The notes: generated by a model not told the origin, from the sequence alone. A stretch of DNA of 31,910 nt from Candidatus Puniceispirillum sp. (GCA_016780525.1 JADHLR010000003.1:1-31910); one strand, 5' to 3'. Counted from the first letter of the stretch, positions 1 to 8,650 are shown. A program made the numbers and translations.

Positions 1-2028
1 GATCTCCACTATCTCTGACCGGGCGTGCATAAGACGCACCAACGTCTGTATTTGATCCAATATCGCCTGCCGTGAAACAGCTGGCCCGCCGCGAAAGCCA
101 CCAAGCAGACGGGCCATGCGCAAACTATCCAGGGTCGCCAGCACGGATAGATCATCGGCCGGGACAAGCAGGGTCGATGCATCCTGCAAAATTTCAGTCA
201 AAACGCCGCCACTGGCAATCGTCAATATCAGTCCAAATTGCGCGTCACGCCGCAGGCTGACCATCAATTCAGCGATAGGGTTTTCGATCATGGACTCAAT
301 CAAAATGCCTTCAAGTCGTGCATCCGGTGCATGGCGCTGAACGTTGGTGAGTATATCGGCAATAGCGGTGCTTAGCTCACGCTTTGATGTAATGTTCAGA
401 CGCACCCCGCCAATTTCAGTTTTATGGCCAATGTCAGAACTGCAAATTTTAGCCGCCACCGGATAGGCCAGATCAATGTGATTAAGCGTGCCGGCTCTTG
501 CCTCTGGCATCTTTAATTGGTGGAAGGACGGCACGCTTATCGCCGCCCCTGCCAATATGGTTTTTGCGCTTGCCTCATCTAGCTGTCTAAAGTTGCCATC
601 CATTAAAGGGGTGGTAGAAAATGGCTGTGAGGGATTAGCCAGAAGGGCGGCACGTTTTTTCCCATAATGCGTCGCGGCGCTGATCGCCTGCATGCATGTC
701 TCAATACCCTGCATGGGCGCGATCCCGGCCTGCAAAATATGACCGCGTGTTTCTGCGTCCAGATTTTCCGGCAGGGTGCTGCAAATTGCGGCCGGTATGC
801 TGGCTGTTTGGCAAGCCGTAATGAAGCTGTCGCTGTCAGCGCGATAGAACGGTTTGCTTTCGTCAAGTCCGGCCGATGGATAATCCTGTACCAAAACAGC
901 ACTGTCATACCCATCTTCCAGAAGACATTTAAAGACCGGCAATGTCCGTTCATAATCGCCCCAGATTGGCGTAGTATAATCAAGCGGATTGGTCACCGTG
1001 GCGGTGTGCGGCAAAAGCTGGGTGAGTGCGGCGGCGGTGTGGCCGGACGGTTGGACAAAATCAAGTTCAAGCGGTGCCGCGTAATCTGCCAGCATTGTGG
1101 CGCCGCCCCCAGAACAGGTGAATCCAGCAATTTTTTGGCCAGCTGGCACACCGGCAATGGTCAAAAATTTCAGTAACTCAACAAATTCAGATGGTGTCGC
1201 AACGCGGCAAATACCAAGTCGCTTAAAAAACGCCGAATAGGTTGTGTCGGTTCCGGATAGTGACCCGGTGTGGCTGGCGGTGAGACGGGCCCCGATGTCT
1301 GATATACCTGTTTTCAGCGCAACAATAGGAATATTCTTTTCAATGGCCCGCATCGCCGCGCTGGCAAATTTTTCGGTGTCGCGAATCGCTTCGATATGCA
1401 GGCCGATTGCCCGCACATGTGGTTCTTCAAGAAAGATATCAATGAAATCTTCAAGCCGTAATGATGCCTGATTGCCAACAGAAACCATATAGCTTAACGG
1501 CAAATGACGCTGGCTCATGGTGAGGTCAGATGACAACATGCCGCTTTGCGTGATGATGGCCGCGCCAAACCCCGGATGCATCCCACCATGCGCAAATGGC
1601 CAAAGCGCTAATCGGTCATGATAATTGATCAGCCCGTAACAATTTGGCCCCAGCAAGGCCATATCACCAGCCGCCTCCACCAATTCAGCCTCGGCCTGTT
1701 GACCGGCAGACCCAAGTTCAGAAAACCCCGCTGTATAACACACAACCCCCCCAGCACCGCGTCGTGCCAGCCTGGCCGTAATGTCAATTGCCGCTTGTTT
1801 TGGTACCGCTAAAAAAGTTGCATCCGGAGCCTCTGGCAGTGCCTCTATATCGGGGAAACAGGGAATGCCAGCAATATCTTTGCGTTTTGGGTTAACCGGC
1901 CATAATGCGCCGGTATAGCCAATACGCCGACATTCATTAATCACCGTTGCCACATCGCCACCGCCAACAAGGGCAACATGACGGGGGCGAAGAAGGAGCC
2001 GTAAATTTTGTCGGCGTTGTGCGGTCAT
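1..2028 (-). CDS. NDP-forming acyl-CoA synthetase, set 1 (3' end cut by window edge)
   Basis: Predicted to activate a carboxylic acid to its CoA thioester with ATP through a phospho-histidine enzyme, in the cytoplasm. About 676 codons are present and the frame stays open to base 1. The set 2 paralogue has 698 residues, so only the last few tens are missing, including most of the Asn-Pro-Leu tail motif. Seen: an N-terminal CoA-binding fold, GPNCYG at 127-132, the motif SHTGSLSG with the presumed phosphorylated His at about 253, and an ATP-grasp region with GHKTEIGG followed by a glycine-rich IASGGV stretch. The ATG overlaps the stop of the acyl-CoA dehydrogenase gene (ATGA), so translation is probably coupled. 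It is the last visible gene of set 1. By analogy with set 2 it would activate a trimethylammonium-type or similar acid; the substrate is inference. Confidence 0.88.
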   Translation of the reverse strand, partial: MTAQRRQNLRLLLRPRHVALVGGGDVATVINECRRIGYTGALWPVNPKRKDIAGIPCFPDIEALPEAPDATFLAVPKQAAIDITARLARRGAGGVVCYTAGFSELGSAGQQAEAELVEAAGDMALLGPNCYGLINYHDRLALWPFAHGGMHPGFGAAIITQSGMLSSDLTMSQRHLPLSYMVSVGNQASLRLEDFIDIFLEEPHVRAIGLHIEAIRDTEKFASAAMRAIEKNIPIVALKTGISDIGARLTASHTGSLSGTDTTYSAFFKRLGICRVATPSEFVELLKFLTIAGVPAGQKIAGFTCSGGGATMLADYAAPLELDFVQPSGHTAAALTQLLPHTATVTNPLDYTTPIWGDYERTLPVFKCLLEDGYDSAVLVQDYPSAGLDESKPFYRADSDSFITACQTASIPAAICSTLPENLDAETRGHILQAGIAPMQGIETCMQAISAATHYGKKRAALLANPSQPFSTTPLMDGNFRQLDEASAKTILAGAAISVPSFHQLKMPEARAGTLNHIDLAYPVAAKICSSDIGHKTEIGGVRLNITSKRELSTAIADILTNVQRHAPDARLEGILIESMIENPIAELMVSLRRDAQFGLILTIASGGVLTEILQDASTLLVPADDLSVLATLDSLRMARLLGGFRGGPAVSRQAILDQIQTLVRLMHARSEIVEI

Positions 2029-3185
2029 GCACCAAGTGGCCGCAACAGGTTGCGGGTGATGATATGACGTTGAATTTCCGAGGTCCCATCCCAGATTCTT
2101 TCAAGCCGCGAGTCGCGCCACAGGCGCTGGACTGGCAGATCATCCATCAACCCCATGCCGCCATAAATCTGCACCGTATTGTCAGCCACTCGGTTCAGCA
2201 TTTCCGAACAATAGAGCTTGACCATGGCTGCGTCACTGTCTGTCATCACACCTTGATCAGCCTTGCTGATGGCGTCTTTCACCAGCAAATCAGCCGCGCG
2301 CAGTTCTACCGCCATATCGGCAAGCTTAAATCCAGTGGCCTGAAACTTGCCAATAGCCTGACCAAATTGTTTGCGTTCTGCGGCCCAGCTTGTTGCCATC
2401 TCAAACAGACGTTCGGCCTTGCCACAACAGGTGGCCCCAACCCAGATACGTCCCATGCCAAGCCATTTGCCGGACAGTTCAAGGCCGCGGCCTTCCTCGC
2501 CAAGAATATGATTCGGGCTGAGCCGCACATTATCAAAATCAAGCTTGAAATTCAGATAGCCGCGATAGCTCACACAATTATAGCCAACCTGTATGTCAAA
2601 GCCGGGCATGCCAACATCAACCAAAAAGGCGGTGATTCTGGGGCGCGGCCCACGCGGTGTTTCATCATGGCCGGTTATGGCAAAAACAATCGCAAAATCG
2701 GGCATCAGCGGGCCGGATATGAAATGTTTTGACCCGTTTAAAATCCAGTCGTCACCGTCGCGTTTGGCATGACTCTTCATCGACATGATGTCTGAACCAG
2801 CTTCGGGTTCGCTCAGGGCAAAAAGCTCGCGTTTGGCACCGGTGACGCATGCGTCTAGGTAGTGTTCCTTTTGCCCGCCCTCGGTGGCAAGAAGCAGTTC
2901 AGTTGGGCGCGCAACCCATGCGTGAAGCGCGTGGCTGGTGCGTCCAAATTCACGTTCAATGACCGCCATGCTGGTATAATCAAGACCGCCGCCACCAACA
3001 TTTTCTGGCAAATTGGCGGCAAACAGCCCGACTTCCTTGGCGCGGGACTCAATTTGTCTGCCAAGCTCAATCGGCACATGCCCCTCGCGATCAACAATGT
3101 CTTCATGGGGCAGCATCTCTTCATCAACAAACCGCCGCGTTGATTCCTGCAGCATCTGCTGCTCATGTGTTAACCCATCAAGCAT
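2025..3185 (-). CDS. acyl-CoA dehydrogenase, set 1
   Basis: FAD-dependent alpha,beta-dehydrogenation of an acyl-CoA, passing electrons to ETF. At 386 residues the length is typical. Seen: ALSEPEAGSD flavin-contact motif near 120, the mid-domain LNGSKHFISG, ERKQFGQAIGKFQ near 270, and the C-terminal QIYGGMGL followed by IWDGTSEIQRH. In medium- and short-chain family members the catalytic base is the Glu just before GTS; here it is Asp366. The alternative Glu position of isovaleryl-CoA dehydrogenase is not evident either. The start has a GAGAGGA ribosome site. The gene lies 23 bp after the BKACE gene and overlaps the synthetase gene. It resembles the set 2 dehydrogenase (15091-16251) along its whole length but is clearly diverged. 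Probable role: oxidation of the CoA ester made by the neighbouring synthetase. The exact substrate is unknown. Confidence 0.92.
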   Translation of the reverse strand: MLDGLTHEQQMLQESTRRFVDEEMLPHEDIVDREGHVPIELGRQIESRAKEVGLFAANLPENVGGGGLDYTSMAVIEREFGRTSHALHAWVARPTELLLATEGGQKEHYLDACVTGAKRELFALSEPEAGSDIMSMKSHAKRDGDDWILNGSKHFISGPLMPDFAIVFAITGHDETPRGPRPRITAFLVDVGMPGFDIQVGYNCVSYRGYLNFKLDFDNVRLSPNHILGEEGRGLELSGKWLGMGRIWVGATCCGKAERLFEMATSWAAERKQFGQAIGKFQATGFKLADMAVELRAADLLVKDAISKADQGVMTDSDAAMVKLYCSEMLNRVADNTVQIYGGMGLMDDLPVQRLWRDSRLERIWDGTSEIQRHIITRNLLRPLGA

Positions 3186-3208
3186 CGCCGTGTCCTCTCT
3201 TTTATTAC

Positions 3209-4093
3209 CTATATCTTTTTCAGATTAAGTTTGGTACGCGCTTCGGCTGCGGTCAGCACGCGCCCCCCCATTCGTTCAATAATACCAACAACGCGTTCAA
3301 CAAGTTGCTCGTTGCGCGCTGGCACCCCGCGATCAAGATAAATGTTATCTTCCAGACCAACGCGCACATTGCCGCCCATGGCCACTGCCGCGGCGGCCAT
3401 CGGCATTTGCATACGTGAAATGCCAAAAGAGGCCCAGCTTGCCTCATCAGGTAACTCGTCTTTCATAACCTTCATATTATCAACAGACTGGTCAGCGCCC
3501 CATGGAATACCAAGGCAGATTTGAAACATGGGTGGGGCATCAATAATACCCTCGGCAATCATTTGTTTGGCAAATCTGATATGGCCAAGCTCAAACACTT
3601 CAAGTTCCGGCTTAACCCCAATTTGCTGAACCATTGCGGCCATTTTGCGCAAATAGGGCGGCGTCGAAATATAAATTTCATTGCCGTTGCCAAAATTCAT
3701 TGTGCCACAATCAAGGCTACAAATTTCAGGCTTGCACGCGATCACATGGGCCAATCTTTCTTCGGGTCCTATCATATCTGTGCCGGGTCCGGGCAAGGCC
3801 GGATCAGTCTCGCTCGGCACCCAGTCACCACCCATCCCCGAGGTCAGATTGATCACAACATCGGTATCGCTGTCGCGGATCAGATCGACGGTTTTACGAA
3901 ACAGATCGACATCACGTGACCCTTTGGCTGTGTCCGGGTCGCGGACATGGATATGGGCGACAGCCGCGCCAGCCTTTGCCGCGGCAATGGCCGAGTCAGC
4001 AATTTCCTGAGGAGTCACAGGTACATGTGGGTTCTTGTCGCGGGTATCGCCGGCACCGGTGACGGCGCATGTTACAATAACATCATAATTCAT
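3209..4093 (-). CDS. beta-keto acid cleavage enzyme (BKACE, former DUF849), set 1
   Basis: BKACE enzymes use acetyl-CoA and a zinc ion to cleave a beta-keto acid into acetoacetate and a new acyl-CoA. At 294 residues this is normal for the family. Seen: VTCAVTGAGDT at the N-terminus, HIHVRDP with zinc ligands His47 and His49, INLTSGMGG, LDCGTMNFG, and VRVGLEDN with the third zinc ligand Glu248 and neighbouring Arg244 and Asp249. The start has a very strong GAGGAGG site. A putative regulatory repeat and a terminator-like element lie just upstream, so this gene may head its own transcript with the dehydrogenase and synthetase. Substrate-pocket stretches differ from the set 2 enzyme (SRMQMPM here, GRNAAAYP there), which points to a different beta-keto acid. 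Family assignment is secure; substrate is open. Confidence 0.92.
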   Translation of the reverse strand: MNYDVIVTCAVTGAGDTRDKNPHVPVTPQEIADSAIAAAKAGAAVAHIHVRDPDTAKGSRDVDLFRKTVDLIRDSDTDVVINLTSGMGGDWVPSETDPALPGPGTDMIGPEERLAHVIACKPEICSLDCGTMNFGNGNEIYISTPPYLRKMAAMVQQIGVKPELEVFELGHIRFAKQMIAEGIIDAPPMFQICLGIPWGADQSVDNMKVMKDELPDEASWASFGISRMQMPMAAAAVAMGGNVRVGLEDNIYLDRGVPARNEQLVERVVGIIERMGGRVLTAAEARTKLNLKKI

Positions 4094-4164
4094 TGTTGCT
4101 TTACCTCCTCAATAGACACGTTATCGTCCGATCATCTGACCAAATTTTGCAAGAAATTTATAAA

Positions 4165-4192
4165 TTTTCGACAGAAAAATCATTTTTTCGAC
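4165..4192 (-). promoter_or_regulatory. 8-bp direct repeat spaced 20 bp, possible AraC-type operator
   Basis: TTTTCGAC occurs at 4165-4172 and again at 4185-4192 (GTCGAAAA on the coding strand), start to start 20 bp. It sits 70-100 bp before the BKACE start in an AT-rich stretch. AraC-family proteins commonly bind two direct half-sites about two helical turns apart, and set 1 encodes one at 6030-7130. The repeat is seen; its function is inference. Confidence 0.4.
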
Positions 4193-4206
4193 GGATCATG
4201 CCGATT

Positions 4207-4229
4207 AAAAAAACGCCCGGTGCCAGGCG
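4207..4229 (-). terminator. weak rho-independent terminator-like element after the set 1 dehydrogenase gene
   Basis: Read on the minus strand, CGCC and GGCG can pair around an eight-base loop (4214-4217 with 4226-4229), followed directly by seven T residues (4213-4207). The stem is only four pairs, so it is weak. It would separate the hydratase/dehydrogenase transcript from the BKACE gene. Confidence 0.4.
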
Positions 4230-4274
4230 GCAGGTGCCAGATGACGGGTGCCAGATGACGGGTGCCGGGGCTTT
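4219..4274. repeat. 14-bp tandem repeat, about four units
   Basis: GGTGCC recurs at 4219, 4233, 4247 and 4261, exactly 14 bp apart. Units two and three (4233-4246 and 4247-4260, GGTGCCAGATGACG) are identical; the first and last are degenerate. The array runs into the stop codon region of the dehydrogenase gene and overlaps the terminator-like element. Confidence 0.85.
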
Positions 4275-5217
4275 AGCCCTTTTGCCGAACGACCTTTAGA
4301 ATACGGGCGATTTTCTGGTCGCGCTCGGCGGCCATTGTCTTAAAACTTTCGCTTCCAGCCATATCACGACAACCATCAACCATTGCATTACGCAACGCGG
4401 GTGTGAGTTCTGGCGCGTCTAGCCGTGTCCACGGTAATTTCAGCGCTGGCCCAAACTGGTCAAGGTTTTTGGCCATGCCGCCTTCGCCGCATGCCACATG
4501 AAAGGCCATACATTGGCCTTGAACGGCCATTCTTGACGCCGGGCCGAAGCGGAGTGCCCGGTCAATATCCTCGGGACTGGCCTCGCCATTGGCGACCATA
4601 TGTAATGCCTCGCGCCACAGTGCTTCTTGTAGACGTGTTGCTACAAAGCCGGGTATTTCCTTTTTCAACCGCAATGGTTCTTTGCCAGCATGCTGGTAAA
4701 ACGCCATCGCCCAGTCAATGCTGTCTGTCGTGGTTTTAGCACCGCCGACAACCTCGACAAGCGGTAGCAGGTAAGGCGGGTTAAACGGGTGTCCGACAAG
4801 CGTACGTGCTGCAATGTCACACCGCGCCTGAATATCACTCATCAGTAAGCCGGATGTGCTGGAGGCGATAACAATATCTGCACCAACAATCTTGCCTAAT
4901 TTGTGATAAAGGTCCTGTTTTTCGTCCAGCCGCTCTACCGCGCTTTCCTGAATAAATGCGGCGCCTGCCACCGCATCTTCCAGATTGCTGGTGATATATA
5001 GACGTTCAAGTGATGCCGTATCCGCCAAGCCAAGTTCAGTTAAACAAGGCCAGGCGGTTTCGATAATCTCGCGAAATGCTGGTTCTTCTGCCGGGTCGTG
5101 AAGATACGCCCGTACATCAAAGCCGCGTGCCAGAAAATGCGCGGCCCAGCCACCGCCAATCGGCCCGCCGCCAATGCTGGCAACTGTAGACAAAGAGGAT
5201 ATATCTGGAAGCGTCAT
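4273..5217 (-). CDS. L-carnitine dehydrogenase-like 3-hydroxyacyl dehydrogenase, set 1 (no thioesterase domain)
   Basis: NAD-dependent oxidation of a beta-hydroxy acid or its CoA ester to the keto form. At 314 residues it matches stand-alone L-carnitine dehydrogenases. Seen: Rossmann motif GGGPIGGGW at 16-24, SSTSG at 119-123, GHPFNPPYLLPLVEVVGG from 142 with the likely catalytic His143, and a C-terminal helical domain. Unlike its set 2 relative at 16287-17762 it stops after the dehydrogenase domain. A clear AAGGAG site precedes the ATG. It lies 27 bp downstream of the hydratase gene. The GHPFNPPYLLPLVE version is characteristic of the carnitine dehydrogenase branch rather than of fatty-acid FadB. 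I expect it to make the beta-keto acid cleaved by the neighbouring BKACE. Its exact substrate is not readable from the sequence. Confidence 0.87.
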   Translation of the reverse strand: MTLPDISSLSTVASIGGGPIGGGWAAHFLARGFDVRAYLHDPAEEPAFREIIETAWPCLTELGLADTASLERLYITSNLEDAVAGAAFIQESAVERLDEKQDLYHKLGKIVGADIVIASSTSGLLMSDIQARCDIAARTLVGHPFNPPYLLPLVEVVGGAKTTTDSIDWAMAFYQHAGKEPLRLKKEIPGFVATRLQEALWREALHMVANGEASPEDIDRALRFGPASRMAVQGQCMAFHVACGEGGMAKNLDQFGPALKLPWTRLDAPELTPALRNAMVDGCRDMAGSESFKTMAAERDQKIARILKVVRQKG

Positions 5218-5244
5218 GCCGGTCTCCTTTTTGGTGATTGTGGT

Positions 5245-6048
5245 CTATTTACCTTTAAAGACAGGTTCACGTTTTTCGACAAAGGCGCGCACGCCCTCTT
5301 CGGCATCTTCGCTTTTCAGCATTGCCCTATATGTTGGCAAATCGCCGCTACGCATGATGTCAAAAGCTGTGGGCAGGGGTTGCTGGTCAATATGCCGCAA
5401 AACCTCTTTGATTGACTGCACAGCAAGCGGTGCGTACCAGGCGATATCATCTGCCCATTTGCGTGCTGTTTCCATCAATTTGTCGCCGGGGACGACTTTA
5501 TTGATCAGCCCGTAATGCGCGGCTTCACTTGCTGGCATGCGGCGTCCTAACAACAGCATTTCCATCGCAATATTATGCGGAATTAACCGCGGTAGACGTT
5601 GGATCGCACCAGAATCGGGGATGATCCCAAGCGGCATTTCCGGCAAGGCAAATTCGACATGATCGGCCGCAATCAGAAGATCACAAGCCATCGCAATTTC
5701 AAATCCACCACCAATCACAAGGCCATTCAGCGCCACGATCACTGGTTTGTTCATCGTCCAGTTTTCGGTCAATCCGGCGAATCCACCATAGCCATAATCA
5801 CCATCATCCCACCATTCATCCAGCTTGGCATCACCGCGGTCCAGCGCTTTTAGATCCCAACCTGCAGAAAAGATGCGATCACCGGCGGCTGTCAGAATGG
5901 CCACGCGCAGATCATCATCCTTGTCAAATTCCACAAAGGCATCGGCAACGGCCTTGCTCATTTCATGATCGATGGCGTTTACTTTGGGCTTGTTCAGGGT
6001 GATTTCCATCACATGCCCGCGTCGTTCAATCAGCACATGTTCCGACAT
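5245..6048 (-). CDS. crotonase-fold enoyl-CoA hydratase, CaiD-like, set 1
   Basis: Expected to hydrate an enoyl-CoA to a 3-hydroxyacyl-CoA. At 267 residues it resembles CaiD (carnitinyl-CoA dehydratase), with SAGWDLKA near 61-68, GGGFEIAMACD with Glu117, and LPEMPLGIIPDSG with Glu137; these are the two catalytic Glu positions of the family. It carries about six extra residues, rich in Asp and Trp, just after SAGWDLKA, compared with CaiD and the set 2 enzyme. It ends FVEKREPVFKGK, the CaiD-like tail. An AGGAG site precedes the ATG, which overlaps the last 19 bp of the regulator gene in another frame. The PDSG loop, altered in the set 2 hydratase, is intact here. Probable role: hydration step of the set 1 pathway. 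Confidence 0.9.
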   Translation of the reverse strand: MSEHVLIERRGHVMEITLNKPKVNAIDHEMSKAVADAFVEFDKDDDLRVAILTAAGDRIFSAGWDLKALDRGDAKLDEWWDDGDYGYGGFAGLTENWTMNKPVIVALNGLVIGGGFEIAMACDLLIAADHVEFALPEMPLGIIPDSGAIQRLPRLIPHNIAMEMLLLGRRMPASEAAHYGLINKVVPGDKLMETARKWADDIAWYAPLAVQSIKEVLRHIDQQPLPTAFDIMRSGDLPTYRAMLKSEDAEEGVRAFVEKREPVFKGK

Positions 6049-7130
6049 GTTGCTTTCTCCTGTTTTGTTTTTCGTTCAATGTGGGTGAAGGCATAGGTCG
6101 TTCCCGGCCAATTTGGCGCCTGATCCTCATCTGGCCACGCTCGGCGGTACTGGCTGGGTTTGCGGCCAAAGGTGCGGGTGAAACAAGATGAAAAATAAGA
6201 CATAGAATTGAATCCGGTGGCCACTGAAATTTCACGGATGGTCATATTTGTGCTGACAAGAAGCGTGCGTGCATATTGCAGTTTCATGAGTCGACAAAAC
6301 TGCACAATGCTACAGCCGACATATTTGTTAAAAAGCCGCTCTAATTGACGCTGGGGTATGCCAAGCTTTTTGCAAATATCAGGAATCAGGATGCTATCTT
6401 CGATCCGCTCTTCAAGATAGGAGATAGTTTTTTGAATGACCGGGTGTGTTTCGCCAGCCGTGGTATGCGGGCCCGGCCGTTGTGGAAAGTGGCCCTCACA
6501 TCGAAAATGATGCAGCATCTGAGAGGCCACCTCTGATGCAAGATTATGATCATGGGTTTGTTCGATACAGTGCAATATCAGATCAACCCCGGCCATGCCG
6601 CCAGCACAGGTCATTATGTGTCGGTCAATTGTGAACATTTGTTCTGCTGGCTCAATTTGCGGAAAGGTCTCGGCAAAGCCGGCAAATAATGACCAATGCG
6701 TGGTGGCTTTCTTGCCTGTCAGCAACCCGGCACGGGCGAAAATATAGGCGCCAATTTCAACGCCAACCAGAAAAGTGCCATGCCGGGCCTGATCACGTAA
6801 CCAGCTTGTCAGCTTTTCGTCTGAATAGCGTTCGGCTCCCCAGCTACCAAGCAGGACAATATAACTGGCCGGGCTTTTGCCACGGTCAATTTTGCCAAAG
6901 GCAATTTCGTTACAGGCAATTTTGTCACAGGCAACCGTCATGTCATTGCTGGCCTGAACCAAGCCGCCATGGCGTGACAAAAACTGCCACTGATAAAGCG
7001 GGTGCGTGCTGAGGTAATTCGCAATCCGCATTGGCTCAATCATCGTTGTCAAACTGGCCATGTTGAATCGTGGCAGTAAAATAAACTGCACCAATTCAGT
7101 TTGTTTCGATGCGGTGTTGTTAATTGCCAC
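6030..7130 (-). CDS. GlxA-family AraC-type transcriptional regulator
   Basis: DNA-binding regulator of 366 residues. The first part (about 13-190) is a DJ-1/PfpI-like domain (LLPRFNMASLTTMIEPMRIAN, then VGVEIGAYIFARAGLL); the usual nucleophile-elbow Cys is not present, as expected of a sensor rather than an enzyme. The C-terminal AraC helix-turn-helix pair (about 235-345) contains PQRQLERLF and IREISVATGFNSMSYFSS. CdhR and GbdR, which control carnitine and glycine-betaine catabolism in Pseudomonas, have this architecture, so a quaternary-amine-responsive activator is the best guess. The start is GTG with a GAGGAT site about eight bases upstream. The gene sits 35 bp after the aldehyde dehydrogenase gene and overlaps the hydratase gene, inside the set 1 operon. 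Candidate binding site: the direct repeat at 4165-4192. Confidence 0.9.
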   Translation of the reverse strand: MAINNTASKQTELVQFILLPRFNMASLTTMIEPMRIANYLSTHPLYQWQFLSRHGGLVQASNDMTVACDKIACNEIAFGKIDRGKSPASYIVLLGSWGAERYSDEKLTSWLRDQARHGTFLVGVEIGAYIFARAGLLTGKKATTHWSLFAGFAETFPQIEPAEQMFTIDRHIMTCAGGMAGVDLILHCIEQTHDHNLASEVASQMLHHFRCEGHFPQRPGPHTTAGETHPVIQKTISYLEERIEDSILIPDICKKLGIPQRQLERLFNKYVGCSIVQFCRLMKLQYARTLLVSTNMTIREISVATGFNSMSYFSSCFTRTFGRKPSQYRRAWPDEDQAPNWPGTTYAFTHIERKTKQEKATCRNMC

Positions 7131-7165
7131 TCGGCTATCCTCTTGTCTGCGTCAATTTTGTGGGG

Positions 7166-8650
7166 TCAGCGCATAACAAAGGGGTTGGTTAATGGCGCAT
7201 CGGAAATATTCAGCCACGCGGTCTTTGGTCGGGTGTAATCATAAATCGCCTGCATGCCGCTTTCGCGTCCATAGCCAGACTCCTTGAACCCGCCAAATTC
7301 AGCAATTGGCGATACCACCCGGTAGGTGTTAACCCACACAATGCCAGCACGCAGTGCTTTGGTCATGCGTAACGAACGCGCGCCATCGCGGGTGAACACA
7401 CCCGCCGCCAGTCCAAACTGGCTGTCATTGGCAAGCTGCAACACCTCATCTTCATCATTGAAACGTAAAACGCTTAAAACCGGGCCAAACAGCTCGGTGC
7501 CAACAATGGTCAAATCCTGACGCGGGCATGCAATAATCGTTGGCGGGTAATACCAACCGGTAGCGGGGGTATCGCCGCGATGACCACCGGTGAGAATGGT
7601 GCCGCCTTCGGCTTTTGCCATTTCGACCTGACGCTCGATATGTTCTATCTGTGCATAGGTGGCCAAAGGCCCCATCTGCGTGGCGTCATCGAGCGGGTCT
7701 CCCAGTTTAATGGTCTGTGCCTGTTGCAGCATCTTATCAAGAAATTCGTCAGCAATGCTGTTGTGCAGATACAGCCTTGAACCGGCCACACAGCTTTGAC
7801 CGCTGGCGCCAAAAATACCAGCGATTGACCCATTTACCGCACTTTCGATATTGGCATCATCAAAAACAATGAATGGCGATTTGCCGCCAAGCTCAAGTGA
7901 CACTTGGGCAAAGTTTTCTGCTGAATTCCGCACCACATGACGCGCCGCTGTGGTACCACCGGTAAAGCTGATCCGCTGGACAAGCGGGTGCGATGTCAAC
8001 ATCCGCCCGCAAGGATCGGCATGGCCGGTGACAATATTTACGACGCCTTCAGGAAAGCCAGCCTCTTCCACCAGCTTACCAAATTCTAACATCGCTGCCG
8101 AGGCATGTTCAGATGCTTTCAAAACAACTGTATTGCCAGCCGCCAATGCCGGGCCAATTTTGACCGCGACAAGGAATAATTGTGAATTCCATGGCACCAC
8201 TGCCGCAATCACGCCAAGTGGTTCACGCAAGGTTAAGGTGATCATGTCAGGTTTATCTATCGGCAGGGTTTGGCCGCTGACTTTATCCGCACAGCCAGCA
8301 TAAAAGTGAAAAAATTCGGCAATATATTTTGCCTGCCACCGCGTTTCTTTCAGCATTTTGCCAGTATCAATCGTTTCGATCCGGCCAAGATGTTCCGACT
8401 TTTCATCTAGCAATTCAGCAAGGCGACGTAAATATTTGCCGCGCTCGGTCGGGGTCAGACGCGCCCATGGCCCAGATGTAAATGCTGCATGGGCCGATTC
8501 AACCGCCCTGTTGATATCATCCTCGGTCGATTCGGGTATGCTGCACCATGGCTGTTCTGTTGCCGGGTTTATGCTGTCAAATCTTTTGCCGTCACTGGCA
8601 TCCTGCCAGATGCCGTTAATGAACATTTTATAACGAACGCTATCAGGCAT
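7166..8650 (-). CDS. NAD(P)-dependent aldehyde dehydrogenase
   Basis: Oxidises an aldehyde to the carboxylic acid. At 494 residues it is a full-length ALDH: VVPWNS with Asn155, LKASEH with Lys178, ISFTGG near 227-232, LELGGKSPF with the general base Glu253, and SGQSCVAGSR with the nucleophile Cys287. It is the promoter-proximal gene of set 1, with a GGGAGG site before its ATG, and diverges from ridA across about 180 bp. In this context it could oxidise 4-trimethylammoniobutanal or an analogous amino or betaine aldehyde, feeding the acid to the set 1 synthetase. That is inference from position: ALDH substrate cannot be read from these motifs. It is not closely similar to the MmsA-type ALDH at 19958-21460, which lacks the Glu general base. 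Confidence 0.9.
   Translation of the reverse strand: MPDSVRYKMFINGIWQDASDGKRFDSINPATEQPWCSIPESTEDDINRAVESAHAAFTSGPWARLTPTERGKYLRRLAELLDEKSEHLGRIETIDTGKMLKETRWQAKYIAEFFHFYAGCADKVSGQTLPIDKPDMITLTLREPLGVIAAVVPWNSQLFLVAVKIGPALAAGNTVVLKASEHASAAMLEFGKLVEEAGFPEGVVNIVTGHADPCGRMLTSHPLVQRISFTGGTTAARHVVRNSAENFAQVSLELGGKSPFIVFDDANIESAVNGSIAGIFGASGQSCVAGSRLYLHNSIADEFLDKMLQQAQTIKLGDPLDDATQMGPLATYAQIEHIERQVEMAKAEGGTILTGGHRGDTPATGWYYPPTIIACPRQDLTIVGTELFGPVLSVLRFNDEDEVLQLANDSQFGLAAGVFTRDGARSLRMTKALRAGIVWVNTYRVVSPIAEFGGFKESGYGRESGMQAIYDYTRPKTAWLNISDAPLTNPFVMR

Noticed and set aside
667..1176. 169-codon plus-strand open frame
   Set aside because: It lies antisense to the set 1 acyl-CoA synthetase, whose minus-strand frame is continuous and full of family motifs.
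1947..2732. 261-codon plus-strand open frame
   Set aside because: Antisense shadow of the acyl-CoA dehydrogenase gene; no ribosome site and no family motif.
4219..4274. CRISPR array
   Set aside because: Units are only 14 bp with no spacers between them, and there are no cas genes.
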